NCBI RefSeq assembly: GCF_000015165.1
Contig: NC_009485.1
Location: 2,148,001-2,212,000 of the forward strand
Direction of reading: 5' to 3'
DNA: 64,000 nt
From: Bradyrhizobium sp. BTAi1
GTDB taxonomy: Bacteria > Pseudomonadota > Alphaproteobacteria > Rhizobiales > Xanthobacteraceae
Part shown: piece by piece, positions 16,979 to 26,262 of the stretch
Position numbering within the stretch: the first letter of the stretch is position 1
Layout of the letters: every line of letters begins with the position of its first letter
Program-made: the position numbers and the translations under genes
Notes under the pieces: model-generated
What the model was told of the DNA's origin: nothing
Seen by the model: the letters and a program-made list of their open reading frames with translations, nothing else
Databases searched by the model: none

Positions 16979-17368
16979 CGCCAGTGTGGAATGCGCGATC
17001 GCGGGGTAAACGGACAGTCAATGACCAAGCCGTGCGTTCACGCTGGCGAAGCCGCCGTCGTCATCCCGCTGCAGGGGATACCGGCGGCAGCGGAGGTCGC
17101 GGGTTGTCACAGGCATCGTGCCAGGATTCGCTCGCGATCGGCAATGGGGGGGGGCGGGCCACGCTGATTCGAATGGCGATTGGAAGTGACATCCTCAAGT
17201 GATCGCGCGGTATCAATGCGCTGTCAGGTTGAACCATAATCGTCCTGCTTGTGCAGAACGCGTCTTCGCTTGCCCGTCGCGACAGACTCACCTTACATCG
17301 GAGTCGCACGAGGCGGAGAGATCGCGCACTCGGCACTCCCTCAACTCACCAATTGACGTCGGCTCGCA
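16979..17368. other. Intergenic stretch without a convincing gene
   Basis: About 390 bases between the anaerobox and a small plus-strand gene. Open frames here are short, lack Shine-Dalgarno sequences and have no family resemblance. No repeat or operator stands out. Confidence 0.4.
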
Positions 17369-17611
17369 ATGCTCAAGTCTGCCCAAGAGAAGTCTGTTCA
17401 CAACAAGCCTGCTCAAGACAAGTCCGGCAAAGACCTGCCGCTGACCGGCTATGCCGTCGTGGTCGATGGTCAGATCAAGACCGAGTTCAAGACCAAAGAG
17501 GGGGCCCATAACGGGGCGCATGATCTCAAGCGTCGGTTCCCGATGTTGCAGATCAAGGTGTACGACGCCGAGACCAGGCAGACGCACGATATCGAGCTGG
17601 CGCGGGCGTGA
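17369..17611 (+). CDS. Small hypothetical protein, 80 aa
   Basis: Starts with a hydrophilic K/S/P/Q tail (LKSAQEKSVHNKPAQDKS), then a compact part with LTGYAVVVDGQIKTEFKTK and LQIKVYDAETRQTHDIEL that looks like a small alpha/beta domain. No signal peptide or membrane segment. The composition suggests a real gene, although no strong Shine-Dalgarno sequence is visible. Function unknown. Confidence 0.6.
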   Translation: MLKSAQEKSVHNKPAQDKSGKDLPLTGYAVVVDGQIKTEFKTKEGAHNGAHDLKRRFPMLQIKVYDAETRQTHDIELARA

Positions 17612-17737
17612 GATTCGCGGGCCGTGGCACTGCGAGGGCGCAATACTCCAGCATGTGATTGACATCGTTGCTGACGTGCAGTGGGCGCGAAAGCACGCGT
17701 CTCGTCCTTTGTAGCTGTGCAGACGGTGACCGTTGAT

Positions 17738-17892
17738 GCGCCCTCTCCCCCTTGCGGGAGATGGCTTGCATCAACAAACTCACTCGGGTGCGGGGGATGC
17801 ATCTACGAGTGTTGCGTGCCGAGGGATGCCCCTCACCCGACCGAGCGCGTGGATGGGACAGCGATGCCCTTTCCCGCAAGGGGAGAGGGCGC
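17738..17892. repeat. Paired palindromic repeat overlapping a gene end
   Basis: Arms 17738-17760 (GCGCCCTCTCCCCCTTGCGG...) and 17871-17892 are inverted copies with one base indel, separated by 110 bp. The CTCTCCCC core recurs in the elements at 35983-36010 and 40437-40459. The right arm lies inside the 3' end of the LysR gene and encodes part of its C-terminus. Confidence 0.75.
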
Positions 17893-18822
17893 TGTCTCGC
17901 GCAGCCTTGCTGCGGGGCCGATTGCGTCAACCTGTCCAGTCAGAGTCCGGCTTGCAGCATTCCGCACTTCATTGCGAAACGTCTTCGCCAGGTTTGACAG
18001 CGGCCTTGCCTCCGACCACAGCACATAGGCCGAGACTTTCGTGCTGGGCGTGAACGGCCGCACCACGAGATCGTGGCCGCCCTGGCGCGGCGAGAACGGA
18101 TCGACCACGGCGACGCCGACACCGGTCGCGGCCAGCACGCAGGCCGTGTTGCAATAGCGGACCTCGACGGTCGGCTGGAACTCCGCGTCGGCCTCGCGAA
18201 AGCTGTCGCGCACGGCTTCGCCGAGCCGGGTCCCACGCTCAAGGCCGATCAGTGGCAGGCCGGCGAGATCCCGCGCGGAGATCACGTCGCGCTCGGCGAG
18301 AGAATGTTGCGGCGGCATCACGCAGACCATCTCGCCGGTGTGCACCACCTCATGGGCAATGCCGGGATGATCGGACAGGCCGAGCGCGAAGCCCAGCTCG
18401 GCGACGCTGCCGAGCACGCCTTCGACAACGCCTTCATAACGCCTGACGTCGAAAAACATCCGCGTCTGCGGCCTGCGCCGCAGGAATCCCGACAAGGTCG
18501 GCGGGATGATGCTGTAGGCCAGCGGCGGCGTAGCGACGATCGACAAATGGCCGGTCTTCTGTTCGCGCAGATCGCGCACGCGGTTTTCCAGCCGCGCATG
18601 CAAGGCGAAGATCGCCTCGCTTTCCTCGTACAGCGTCATCGCCTCCGGCGTCGGAAACAGCCGGTTGTTGACGCGCTCGAACAGTGTGAAGCCGGCCTGT
18701 GCCTCCATCGCCTTCAGCGCGTTGCTGATCGCGGGCTGCGACAGCGCCAGCTCCTCGGCGGCGGCGACGGTGGTGTGATGGCGGATGACGGCCCGCAGGA
18801 TCTCCAGCTGGCGCAGGTTCAT
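17833..18822 (-). CDS. LysR-type regulator of the first N-heterocycle operon
   Basis: A 329 aa transcription factor with an N-terminal helix-turn-helix (LRQLEILRAVIRHHTTVAAA, then LALSQPAISNALKAME) and a periplasmic-binding-protein-like effector domain. LysR proteins usually end near residue 300. Here the last 25-30 residues (RETAPSPLAGKGIAVPSTRS) are encoded by a palindromic repeat and are unlikely to be functional. It diverges from the carbamoylase operon, with an ATAA-N7-TTAT operator 10 bp upstream of its own start. The inducer is unknown. Confidence 0.9.
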   Translation of the reverse strand: MNLRQLEILRAVIRHHTTVAAAEELALSQPAISNALKAMEAQAGFTLFERVNNRLFPTPEAMTLYEESEAIFALHARLENRVRDLREQKTGHLSIVATPPLAYSIIPPTLSGFLRRRPQTRMFFDVRRYEGVVEGVLGSVAELGFALGLSDHPGIAHEVVHTGEMVCVMPPQHSLAERDVISARDLAGLPLIGLERGTRLGEAVRDSFREADAEFQPTVEVRYCNTACVLAATGVGVAVVDPFSPRQGGHDLVVRPFTPSTKVSAYVLWSEARPLSNLAKTFRNEVRNAASRTLTGQVDAIGPAARLRETAPSPLAGKGIAVPSTRSVG

Positions 18823-18831
18823 GTGAACGCC

Positions 18832-18850
18832 CTATAAGCCCGGGTTATGG
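18832..18850. promoter_or_regulatory. LysR-type operator
   Basis: CTATAA-N7-TTATGG, containing the ATAA-N7-TTAT core at 18834-18848 typical of LysR sites with a T-N11-A core. It sits between the divergent LysR gene and the carbamoylase operon and has the same half-site spacing as the operators at 37062 and 44087. Confidence 0.6.
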
Positions 18851-18993
18851 TCTCGGCCAAAATATCATAGCGCAGGCCGTGCGGTGTCGATTGCAAATCC
18901 CGCGCCGCTTTCGCCAAATGAACCTCTCTTCTGCGCACTGCAACAGGTGGCCCTGTCGCCTGATAGGCAGGCAATGCGCCCAGTACGGAGGCA

Positions 18994-19947
18994 ATGTTGA
19001 GCCGTCTATTTCGCGCCGCCGCTGCCCAGATGGGGCCGACCCAGCGGGCCGACAGCCGGGCCCACACCCTTGCGCGCCTGATCGGGCTGCTGGACAAGGC
19101 CGCGGCCGAGGGCGCCAAGCTGGTCGTGTTTCCCGAGCTCGCTTTCACCACCTTCTTTCCGCGCTGGATCCTGGAGGGCGATGCGCTCGACAGCTATTTC
19201 GAGCGCAGCATGCCCAACCCGTCCGTCGCAGCGCTGTTCGATCGCGCGCGCACCCTCGGGGTCGGCTTCTATGTCGGCTATGCCGAACTCACGCCCGACG
19301 GCCGCCGCTTCAACAGCGCCATCCTGGTCGATCCCGACGGCGAGATCATCAGCAAATATCGCAAGGTGCATCTGCCGGGCTCGGTCGAGCCGCGTCCGGG
19401 CGCCAAGTATCAGCAGCTCGAGAAGCGCTATTTCGGCTATGGCGATCTCGGCTTCCCGGCGGTGCGCGCCGGCAGCGACTGGGGCGGCGCCATCATGGGC
19501 ATGATGATCTGCAACGACCGGCGCTGGCCGGAATCCTGGCGCGTGCTCGGGCTGCAGGGCGTCGAGCTCGTCTGCGTCGGCTACAATTCGGCGGCCTATG
19601 ATCCCAATGGCGGCAATACCGAGGATGCGTCGCTGCGCACCTTCCACTCGACGCTGGTGGCGCAAGCCAATGCCTATATGAACGCGACCTGGGCGATCGC
19701 CGTGGCCAAGGCCGGTGACGAGGACGGTAGCGGCCTGATCGGCGGCTCCTGCATCGTCGACCCCAATGGCTGCATCGTGGCGCAGGCCAAGACGCTCGGC
19801 GACGAGGTCATCGTCGCTGACATCGATCTCGATCTGTGCCGGCAGGGCAAGGACAAGATGTTCAATTTCGCCGCGCACCGCCGGCCGGATCAATACAAGG
19901 TCATCACCGAGCGCGCGGGCGTGGTCGAGCCGGTCGCGGTCGATTAG
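18994..19947 (+). CDS. N-carbamoyl-D-amino acid hydrolase-like nitrilase superfamily enzyme
   Basis: 317 aa carbon-nitrogen hydrolase that closely resembles Agrobacterium D-carbamoylase (304 aa), which cleaves N-carbamoyl-D-amino acids to amino acid, CO2 and ammonia. The triad is visible: E48 (VVFPELAFTTFFPRW), K124 (SKYRKVHLPG) and C173 (GMMICNDRRWPE). Cytosolic. A paralogue lies at 30377-31303. First gene of a seven-gene plus-strand operon. The true substrate may be another carbamoyl compound from ring opening. Confidence 0.88.
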   Translation: MLSRLFRAAAAQMGPTQRADSRAHTLARLIGLLDKAAAEGAKLVVFPELAFTTFFPRWILEGDALDSYFERSMPNPSVAALFDRARTLGVGFYVGYAELTPDGRRFNSAILVDPDGEIISKYRKVHLPGSVEPRPGAKYQQLEKRYFGYGDLGFPAVRAGSDWGGAIMGMMICNDRRWPESWRVLGLQGVELVCVGYNSAAYDPNGGNTEDASLRTFHSTLVAQANAYMNATWAIAVAKAGDEDGSGLIGGSCIVDPNGCIVAQAKTLGDEVIVADIDLDLCRQGKDKMFNFAAHRRPDQYKVITERAGVVEPVAVD

Positions 19948-19974
19948 TTTCTTCGTTCGAGGGAGTTCTGCAGG

Positions 19975-20796
19975 ATGCGACGTTCGTTGTTCATCAGTTT
20001 CGCCGCCCTCGCGTCGCTCGCCTCCGCCGGCGCCGCCGAGCTGCCCGCCGAGATCAAGCAGTCGGGCACGCTCAAGCTCACGGTCAACTCGACCTACGCG
20101 CCGATGGAATATCACGACCCCGCCACCAACGAGCTCAAGGGGCTGGACATTGATCTCGCCAACGAGCTGGCGAAGCGCCTTGGCGTGAAGATCGCGTGGA
20201 GCGAGACGCCGTTCGCCGAGCTCATCCCCTCGCTGCAGACGAAGCGCGCCGACTTCATCATTTCCGGAATTTCAGACCGCGCCTCGCGGCGCGAGACCGC
20301 CGATTTCGTCGACTATCTCGTCACCGGTCCGCAATTCTTCGTGCTGGCCGAAAGCGATGCCAAGGTCGTCATCGACCTCTGCGGCCGCAAGATCGGCACT
20401 ACGCGCTCGACCAGCTTCCCCGCCGAGATCGAGAAGTGGAGCAAGGCGACTTGCGAGGCCTCAGGCAAACCGGCTGCGCAATACGTTCCCGGCGAGAACT
20501 CGATCGACGTGCGCAACCAGCTCAAGCAGGGTCGCATCGACGCGGCCGTGCAGGGCAGCGAGACCTTGCCCTATGCGCAGTCGCAGGAGGCCGGCAAGTA
20601 CCGCATCGTCGGCGAGCCCATCGCCTTCGGCTATCAGGGCATCATGTTTCGCAAGGATAATGCCGGCTTTCGCGACCTGATCACCGACCAGCTCAAGGCG
20701 ATGATCGCCGACGGCAGCTACAAGGCCATTCTCGAAAAATGGGGCCTCGGAGCCAATGCGGTGCGCGAGCCCATGCTCAACGCGGCGCCGCAATGA
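19975..20796 (+). CDS. ABC transporter amino-acid-type binding protein (family 3), copy 1
   Basis: 273 aa periplasmic solute-binding protein with a signal peptide (MRRSLFISFAALASLASA, cleavage near GAA-ELPAE). The family-3 core reads TLKLTVNSTYAPMEYHD. It resembles binding proteins for amino acids or similar small amines. A second, clearly related protein is encoded in the same operon at 22416-23237. The permease gene overlaps by 4 bp. Confidence 0.9.
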   Translation: MRRSLFISFAALASLASAGAAELPAEIKQSGTLKLTVNSTYAPMEYHDPATNELKGLDIDLANELAKRLGVKIAWSETPFAELIPSLQTKRADFIISGISDRASRRETADFVDYLVTGPQFFVLAESDAKVVIDLCGRKIGTTRSTSFPAEIEKWSKATCEASGKPAAQYVPGENSIDVRNQLKQGRIDAAVQGSETLPYAQSQEAGKYRIVGEPIAFGYQGIMFRKDNAGFRDLITDQLKAMIADGSYKAILEKWGLGANAVREPMLNAAPQ

Positions 20797-21650
20797 GCCA
20801 CGGCGACGCGCTGGCGGACGGCTTTCCGGACCTGTCCGGGCACACGATCGCGCGGCAGGCGCATTGGGGCCGCTGGCTCGCCGCTGCCATCATCATCGTC
20901 ATGCTCGGCGCGATCGGCCGCGCCTTTGCCAACGGCCAGATCGAATGGTCCTATGTCGAGCGCTTCCTCACGGCGCCGGTGATCCTGCGCGGCATCGTCA
21001 ACACCATGATCATGGCGGTGGCGGCAATGGCGCTCGGCATTGCGCTCGGCGTGGTCGTCGCGATCATGCGGCTGTCGCCCAATCCTGTGCTGCGCTCGGT
21101 CGCCGCGGGATACACTTGGCTGTTCCGCGGCACGCCGCTGATTCTGCAATTGCTGCTGTGGTTCAACTTGGCGCTGGTGTTTCCGACCATCGGGATTCCC
21201 GGCCTGTGGAGCGCGCGCGCGGTCGATGTGATGACGCCGTTCCTGGCCGCGCTGCTCGGGCTCGGCATCAACCAGGGCGCCTATACCTCGGAGGTGATGC
21301 GGGCCGGGCTGCTGTCGGTCGACATCGGCCAGTATGAGGCGGCGCAGGCGATCGGCATGGGCCGGCTGCAGGCGCTGCGCCGGATCATCCTGCCGCAGGC
21401 GATGCGGGTGGTGATCCCGCCGCTCGGCAACGAGTTCATCGGCCTGGTCAAGGCGACCTCGCTCGCCAGCGTGATCCAGTATCCGGAAGTGCTGCATTCG
21501 GCCGAGAACATCTACTACGCCAATTCACGCGTCATCGAGCTCTTGATCGTTGCCGGCCTCTGGTATCTGCTCGTGGTGTCGATCCTGACGCCGCTGCAGA
21601 TGCTGCTGGAGCGCCGCTTTGCGCGCGGCCTTGCGCGAGGTGGCCGCTGA
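20793..21650 (+). CDS. ABC transporter permease, polar amino acid (HisM) type
   Basis: 285 aa inner-membrane subunit with five or so hydrophobic segments and the EAA loop [20 protein letters not shown]. The N-terminal part carries the His/Glu/Gln permease pattern [19 protein letters not shown]. The ATG at 20793 overlaps the preceding TGA. Only one permease gene is present, so it probably acts as a homodimer. Confidence 0.9.
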   Translation: MSHGDALADGFPDLSGHTIARQAHWGRWLAAAIIIVMLGAIGRAFANGQIEWSYVERFLTAPVILRGIVNTMIMAVAAMALGIALGVVVAIMRLSPNPVLRSVAAGYTWLFRGTPLILQLLLWFNLALVFPTIGIPGLWSARAVDVMTPFLAALLGLGINQGAYTSEVMRAGLLSVDIGQYEAAQAIGMGRLQALRRIILPQAMRVVIPPLGNEFIGLVKATSLASVIQYPEVLHSAENIYYANSRVIELLIVAGLWYLLVVSILTPLQMLLERRFARGLARGGR

Positions 21651-22414
21651 TGAGGCCGCTGGTCGCCATTCGCCAGGTCAGCAAGCGTTTCGGCGAGTTC
21701 CAGGCGCTGAAGCAGGTCTCGCTCGATGTCTTCGAAGGCGAGGTGGTCTGCCTCATCGGGCAGTCCGGCTCCGGCAAGACCACCTTGCTCCGCTGCGTCA
21801 ACCAGCTCGCCACGGCCGACAGCGGCGGCATCTGGCTCGACGGCGAGCTGCTCGGCTTTCGCGAGATCGACGGCCGGCTGCACCGGCTGTCGGAGCGCGA
21901 CATTGCGCGGCAGCGGCTCGCCTGCGGCATGGTGTTCCAACGCTTCAACCTGTTTCCGCACATGACGGCGCTGGAGAACCTCATCGAGGGGCCAGTCCAG
22001 GTGCAGAGACGGGCCGTGGCCGAGGCGAAGGACGAGGCGATGGCGCTGTTGCGCCGGGTCGGCCTTGCCGACAAGGCCGGCTCTTATCCGTCACAATTGT
22101 CCGGCGGACAACAGCAGCGCGTCGCGATCGCACGCGCGCTGGCGATGAAGCCGAGGCTCGTGCTGTTCGACGAGCCGACCTCGGCGCTCGATCCGGAACT
22201 GGTCGGCGAGGTGCTGAGCGTGATGAAGGAACTGGCGAGATCTGGCATGACCATGCTGGTGGTGACGCATGAGCTCGGCTTTGCGCGCGAGGTCGCCGAC
22301 CGTGTCGTTTATATGGACCAGGGCGTGATCGTGGAGAGTGGTCCGGCTGCCGAGGTGCTGCGGGCGCCGCGCGAGGCCAGGACGAAGGCATTTCTGGCAG
22401 CGGAGGTTGGGTGA
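21650..22414 (+). CDS. ABC transporter ATP-binding protein, polar amino acid type
   Basis: 254 aa ATPase with Walker A GQSGSGKT, signature [15 protein letters not shown] and Walker [15 protein letters not shown], followed by the switch histidine VVTHE. It is of the GlnQ/HisP type. It starts on the last base of the permease stop codon (TGATG), so the two are coupled. Confidence 0.93.
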   Translation: MRPLVAIRQVSKRFGEFQALKQVSLDVFEGEVVCLIGQSGSGKTTLLRCVNQLATADSGGIWLDGELLGFREIDGRLHRLSERDIARQRLACGMVFQRFNLFPHMTALENLIEGPVQVQRRAVAEAKDEAMALLRRVGLADKAGSYPSQLSGGQQQRVAIARALAMKPRLVLFDEPTSALDPELVGEVLSVMKELARSGMTMLVVTHELGFAREVADRVVYMDQGVIVESGPAAEVLRAPREARTKAFLAAEVG

Positions 22415-22415
22415 G

Positions 22416-23237
22416 GTGAGGGAATTCAAGTCGATCATGTTGGCCGCTGTCGCGACTGCCGTCGTGACCGGCGTCGCTGCGGCTGCCGAGCTGCCCGCCG
22501 ACATCAGGCAGAACGGGCTGCGCATCGCCGTGGTGCCGAACTATCCACCGATGGAGTTCAAGGATCCGGCCACCGCGACCCTGACCGGATTCGACGTCGA
22601 GCTCGGTGAGGTGCTGGCGAAGAAGCTCGGCGTCAAGGCGGTCTGGCAGGAGACCAGCTTCGACCAGCTGATGCCAGGCCTCGCGACGCAGCGCTTCGAC
22701 GTCATCCTGACCGGCATGACCGACTACAAGAGCCGGCAGGAAACCGCGACCTTCATCGACTACCTGCGCAGCGGTCCGCGCTTCTTTGTGCAGGCCGCGC
22801 GCGCGGCCGAGTTCAAGGAGCCAGCCGCGCTGTGCGGCAAGAAGGTCGGCGCCTCCAGGCGCACGATGTTCCCGAAGGACATCGCAGCCTGGAGCGAGAA
22901 GAACTGCGGCACGAGTCCGATCGCGTTCGTCGGCACCGAGGGCTCGGCCGATGCGCGGACACAGCTGAAGCAGGGCCGCATCGATGCCGCCGTGCAGGGC
23001 AACGAGACCTTGCCCTACATCATGGACCTCGAGCCGAACACCTATGTTCCCGTGGGTACGCCGATCGCGCTCCAATACACGGGGCTCGCGACGCCGGTAA
23101 AGGCGGAAGAGCTCCGCGAGGCGCTGCGCGGCGCCCTGGAGGCGATGATCGCCGACGGCAGCTACAAGGCGCTGCTGACGAAATGGAAGCTTGGCGACAA
23201 TGGAATCGAGAAGGTGCTGATCAATGCTGGAGAGTAA
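22416..23237 (+). CDS. ABC transporter amino-acid-type binding protein (family 3), copy 2
   Basis: Paralogue of the binding protein at 19975 (shared blocks ELPA-I, PMEF-DPAT, SRQETATFIDYL-SGP-FFV). A GTG start at 22416 gives MREFKSIMLAAVATAVV as signal peptide, with GGAGG upstream, one base after the ATPase stop; an ATG at 22437 is an alternative. 273 aa from GTG. Two binding proteins for one permease suggest a widened substrate range. Confidence 0.88.
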   Translation: MREFKSIMLAAVATAVVTGVAAAAELPADIRQNGLRIAVVPNYPPMEFKDPATATLTGFDVELGEVLAKKLGVKAVWQETSFDQLMPGLATQRFDVILTGMTDYKSRQETATFIDYLRSGPRFFVQAARAAEFKEPAALCGKKVGASRRTMFPKDIAAWSEKNCGTSPIAFVGTEGSADARTQLKQGRIDAAVQGNETLPYIMDLEPNTYVPVGTPIALQYTGLATPVKAEELREALRGALEAMIADGSYKALLTKWKLGDNGIEKVLINAGE

Positions 23238-24117
23238 GGCGCTCGCGAGCATCCCGGTCGTTCCGGCCAACACGGCACCGCCGGCGCCGGACTATCCATG
23301 GCCCACGCCGTATAAGGCGGCGATGTTCCTGTCGTTCGACATCGACGCGGAGAGCGCCTGGACCTCGAAGGATCCGGCGCACGCCGCACGTCTCGTCACG
23401 ATGAGCTTCGGCGGCTATGAGGCGCGCGTCGGCACGCCGAAGCTGCTCGAACTGCTCGCGGAGCTCGATCTGAAGGCGACGTTCTTCATCACCGGCTGGT
23501 CGGTCGATGCGCATCCGACGATGGCGGAGGCCGTGCTGAAAGCGGGCCACGAGATCGGCCATCACGGCTATCACCATCTGCTGCCCGATCCCGGCGATCC
23601 CTTCATCGTCGAGGAGATCGAGCGCGGTTTCGAGGCGATCCAGCGCCGGCTCGGCGTCCGGCCGATCGGCTACCGCGCGCCGTTCGGCGAGTTCTGCGAG
23701 GAGCTACGCGTGGCGCTCGTGCGCCAGGGCATCGTCTACACCTCTTCGTTCCGCGACGACGTCCGGCCCTATCGTCATCGTCTCGCGGACGGCAAGCCGG
23801 GCACGATCGAGATCCCGGTGACTGCGAGCTATGACGATTGGATGCACGGCCTGTCGGCGCGGTTCTCGCCGCGCTCGATCTTCCCGAAGGAGCATGTGCT
23901 CTCGATGTGGAAGGACGAGCTCGACGAGGTGCGGGACTGGGGCGCGATGGTGACCACGGTGCTGCATCCGCAGGTCTCCGGACGGCCGATGCGCTTCCGG
24001 CTGCTGCGTGAGTTCCTGGCCTACGCCAAGTCGTGCCAGGACGTCTGGATCACGACCGGTGCGGAGATTGCGGCGAACTATCAACGTCACGAGGCGGCCG
24101 AGACGAAGGGCGCATGA
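23224..24117 (+). CDS. Polysaccharide-deacetylase-fold hydrolase, cyclic-imidase-like
   Basis: 297 aa metal-dependent hydrolase of the NodB fold. Metal-binding DxD is at D39/D41 (SFDIDAES), the HxxxH motif is in GHEIGHHGYHH, and RAPFGEF and VLHPQVSGRP follow. The pattern is closest to the H. pylori PgdA/PuuE-type branch, which includes allantoinase and cyclic imide hydrolases. With no signal peptide and a place inside a transporter-carbamoylase operon, opening of a small imide or hydantoin-like ring is more likely than a cell-wall role. It overlaps the preceding gene by 14 bp. Confidence 0.75.
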   Translation: MLESKALASIPVVPANTAPPAPDYPWPTPYKAAMFLSFDIDAESAWTSKDPAHAARLVTMSFGGYEARVGTPKLLELLAELDLKATFFITGWSVDAHPTMAEAVLKAGHEIGHHGYHHLLPDPGDPFIVEEIERGFEAIQRRLGVRPIGYRAPFGEFCEELRVALVRQGIVYTSSFRDDVRPYRHRLADGKPGTIEIPVTASYDDWMHGLSARFSPRSIFPKEHVLSMWKDELDEVRDWGAMVTTVLHPQVSGRPMRFRLLREFLAYAKSCQDVWITTGAEIAANYQRHEAAETKGA

Positions 24118-25487
24118 GCACGACAGCGATCTTCGGCAGCTATGTGCTGACGCGCAAGGATGGCGCGCAGGACGTCCTGCGCGATCACTGGGTGCTGGTC
24201 GAGGGCCGGCGCATCGCGGCGATCACGCCGAGCCGGCCGGTGGCCGACGAGGTGTTCGACCGGCCGGGCCGCTTCGTGCTGCCGGGTCTGTTGAACCTGC
24301 ACAACCACATCTTTAGCGAGGCGATCGCGCGGACCTTGACCGAGGACGGCAATGGCCGCCGCAACAACAAGAGCATCATCTATACGGTGCTGCTGCCGCT
24401 CTCCAAGCGCGGCGCCGAGATCCTCACGGCCGAGGAGCGGCTGGCGATCGGCCGCATGGGCGTGCTGCAGCTGTTGAAGGGCGGCGCCACCACGGTCATG
24501 GAGCCGTTCCGCAACGCGATCCCCGAGTTGTTCGACGCGGCCTGCGAAATGGGGCTGCGCTTCTACGGTGCGCCCTATCTGTTCTCGACCGGGGATGCCA
24601 AGGCGGATGCCTCCGGCGTCGTGACCTATGCCGGCGATGACGGCGAGGCCGACCTCGCGATCTGGAATGCGCTCTATCAGCGTTGGCACGGGCAGGGCGA
24701 TGGCCGCGTCCGGCTGGCGATGAGCCCGCACGCGACCGATACCTGCGGTCCCGATCTGATGCGCGCCATCGCCGCGCGGGCGCGCGAGCTCGACGTTCCC
24801 ATCACCATCCACATGGCGCAGAGCGCGGGTGAGGTGGCGACCATCGCACAGCGCCATGGCGGCCGCACGCCGGCCGAATATCTCGACTGGCTCGGCCTGC
24901 TCGCTCCCGACCTGCTCGCCGCGCACTGCCACGCCTCGACCGATGCGGATCTCAGGCTGATGGCGGCACGCGGCGCCGGTGTGCTGAACTGCCCGCGCGT
25001 GTTTGCGCGCGCCGGCATCACCGCCGCCTTCGGCCGCTTCGCCGCGCATGGCGTGCGTACCGCCGTCGGCACCGACGGCTACAACATGGACCTGCTCGGC
25101 GAGCTCAATGCGGCCTCGTTGATTTCCAAGATCGCGCTGGGTAGCGCCGAGACGGCGAGCGCGCCGGAACTGATCGACGCGGTCACTGCAACCGCGGCCG
25201 CCATGATCAAGCGCGACGATCTCGGCGTGATCGCCCCGGGCGCGACCGCCGATCTCACCATCGTCGACATGACGCATCCGCATCTTCAGCCATTGCACGA
25301 TCCCCGTCGCGGTCTGATCGCGCTCGCCAACCGTGCCAATATCGACCAGGTGATGGTCGACGGCCGGCTGCTGATTCACGACGGCCACTATCTCCACGGC
25401 GACGAGGCCGCGATCACGGCGGCGGGGGCGACGGCGATCGCGAAGATCTGGGCGCTGCCGGAGGCGCAGGCGGCGTTTGCGGGCTGA
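24114..25487 (+). CDS. Amidohydrolase superfamily deaminase/chlorohydrolase-like enzyme
   Basis: 457 aa metal-dependent hydrolase of the AtzA/TrzA/SsnA branch, which deaminates or dechlorinates purines, pyrimidines and triazines. The metal-binding HxH is in LLNLHNHIFSEA and the later histidine in TIHMAQSAGE; an aspartate is in AVGTDGYNMDLL. The ATG at 24114 overlaps the previous stop. Last gene of the operon; it meets the upp gene tail to tail 7 bp further on. Confidence 0.85.
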   Translation: MSTTAIFGSYVLTRKDGAQDVLRDHWVLVEGRRIAAITPSRPVADEVFDRPGRFVLPGLLNLHNHIFSEAIARTLTEDGNGRRNNKSIIYTVLLPLSKRGAEILTAEERLAIGRMGVLQLLKGGATTVMEPFRNAIPELFDAACEMGLRFYGAPYLFSTGDAKADASGVVTYAGDDGEADLAIWNALYQRWHGQGDGRVRLAMSPHATDTCGPDLMRAIAARARELDVPITIHMAQSAGEVATIAQRHGGRTPAEYLDWLGLLAPDLLAAHCHASTDADLRLMAARGAGVLNCPRVFARAGITAAFGRFAAHGVRTAVGTDGYNMDLLGELNAASLISKIALGSAETASAPELIDAVTATAAAMIKRDDLGVIAPGATADLTIVDMTHPHLQPLHDPRRGLIALANRANIDQVMVDGRLLIHDGHYLHGDEAAITAAGATAIAKIWALPEAQAAFAG

Positions 25488-25493
25488 CTGCGG

Positions 25494-26123
25494 CTACCGC
25501 GTGCCGTAGGCGCGATCGCCGGCGTCGCCGAGGCCGGGGACGATGAAGGCGTCGTCGTCGAGGCCGTCGTCGATCGCCGCCGTCCACAGCGCGACGTCGG
25601 GATGCAGCCCGCGGACGCGCTCGACGCCTTCAGGCGCGGCGATCATGCAGACCATGCGGATATCCTTGGCGCCGCGCTCCTTGAGCCGGTCGACCGCGGC
25701 GACCGCGGTGTTGCCGGTCGCCAGCACCGGCGTCACCACGACGGCGAGGCGTTCCTGGAGGTCGGACGGCGCCTTGAAGAAATATTCGACGGCGGTGAAG
25801 GTCTGCGGCTCGCGATACAGGCCGATATGGGCGACGCGCGCGGTCGGCACCAGGTCGAGCATGCCGTCGACGAAGGTGACGCCGGCGCGCAACACCGGCA
25901 CAAACACCAGCTTCTTGCCGGCAATCTTGGCCGACTGCATCCGCGCCAGCGGCGTCTCGACCTCGACCTCGGTCAGCGGCAGATCGCGCGTGACCTCGTA
26001 GCAGAGCAGCATGCCGATCTCCTTGAGGAGCTCGCGGAACGACTTGGTCGAGATCGACTTGTCGCGGATCAGGGTCAGCTTGTGCTGCACCAGCGGATGA
26101 TCGACGACCGTGACGCCTTCCAT
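25494..26123 (-). CDS. upp: Uracil phosphoribosyltransferase
   Basis: Makes UMP from uracil and PRPP. 209 aa from [19 protein letters not shown], the E. coli length; in-frame codons upstream run into a repeat. The PRPP site is seen in [18 protein letters not shown] (the usual D-MLATG is V-VLATG here). Conserved [15 protein letters not shown] and the C-terminal [11 protein letters not shown] are present. It is third in a minus-strand set with URC1 and URC4, where it would supply the first step of the URC uracil-degradation route. Confidence 0.93.
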   Translation of the reverse strand: MEGVTVVDHPLVQHKLTLIRDKSISTKSFRELLKEIGMLLCYEVTRDLPLTEVEVETPLARMQSAKIAGKKLVFVPVLRAGVTFVDGMLDLVPTARVAHIGLYREPQTFTAVEYFFKAPSDLQERLAVVVTPVLATGNTAVAAVDRLKERGAKDIRMVCMIAAPEGVERVRGLHPDVALWTAAIDDGLDDDAFIVPGLGDAGDRAYGTR

Positions 26124-26147
26124 GGCTTTTCTCCTATGCTCCAGCAT

Positions 26148-26227
26148 CGTCATTGCGAGGAGCGAAGCGACCAGGCAATCCAGACTTTCTTTTCGGCCTC
26201 GGATTGCTTCGCCTCGCTCGCAATGAC
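26148..26227. repeat. Palindromic repeat, GTCATTGCGAG family
   Basis: Left arm about 26148-26181 (CGTCATTGCGAGGAGCGAAG...) pairs with right arm 26201-26227 (ending CTCGCTCGCAATGAC). The same family forms the element at 30278-30351. It sits inside the URC4-upp gap, between cotranscribed genes. Confidence 0.75.
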
Positions 26228-26262
26228 GTGCCCGCGAGTCGGCGAGTGTTCCCCAAAACCCC

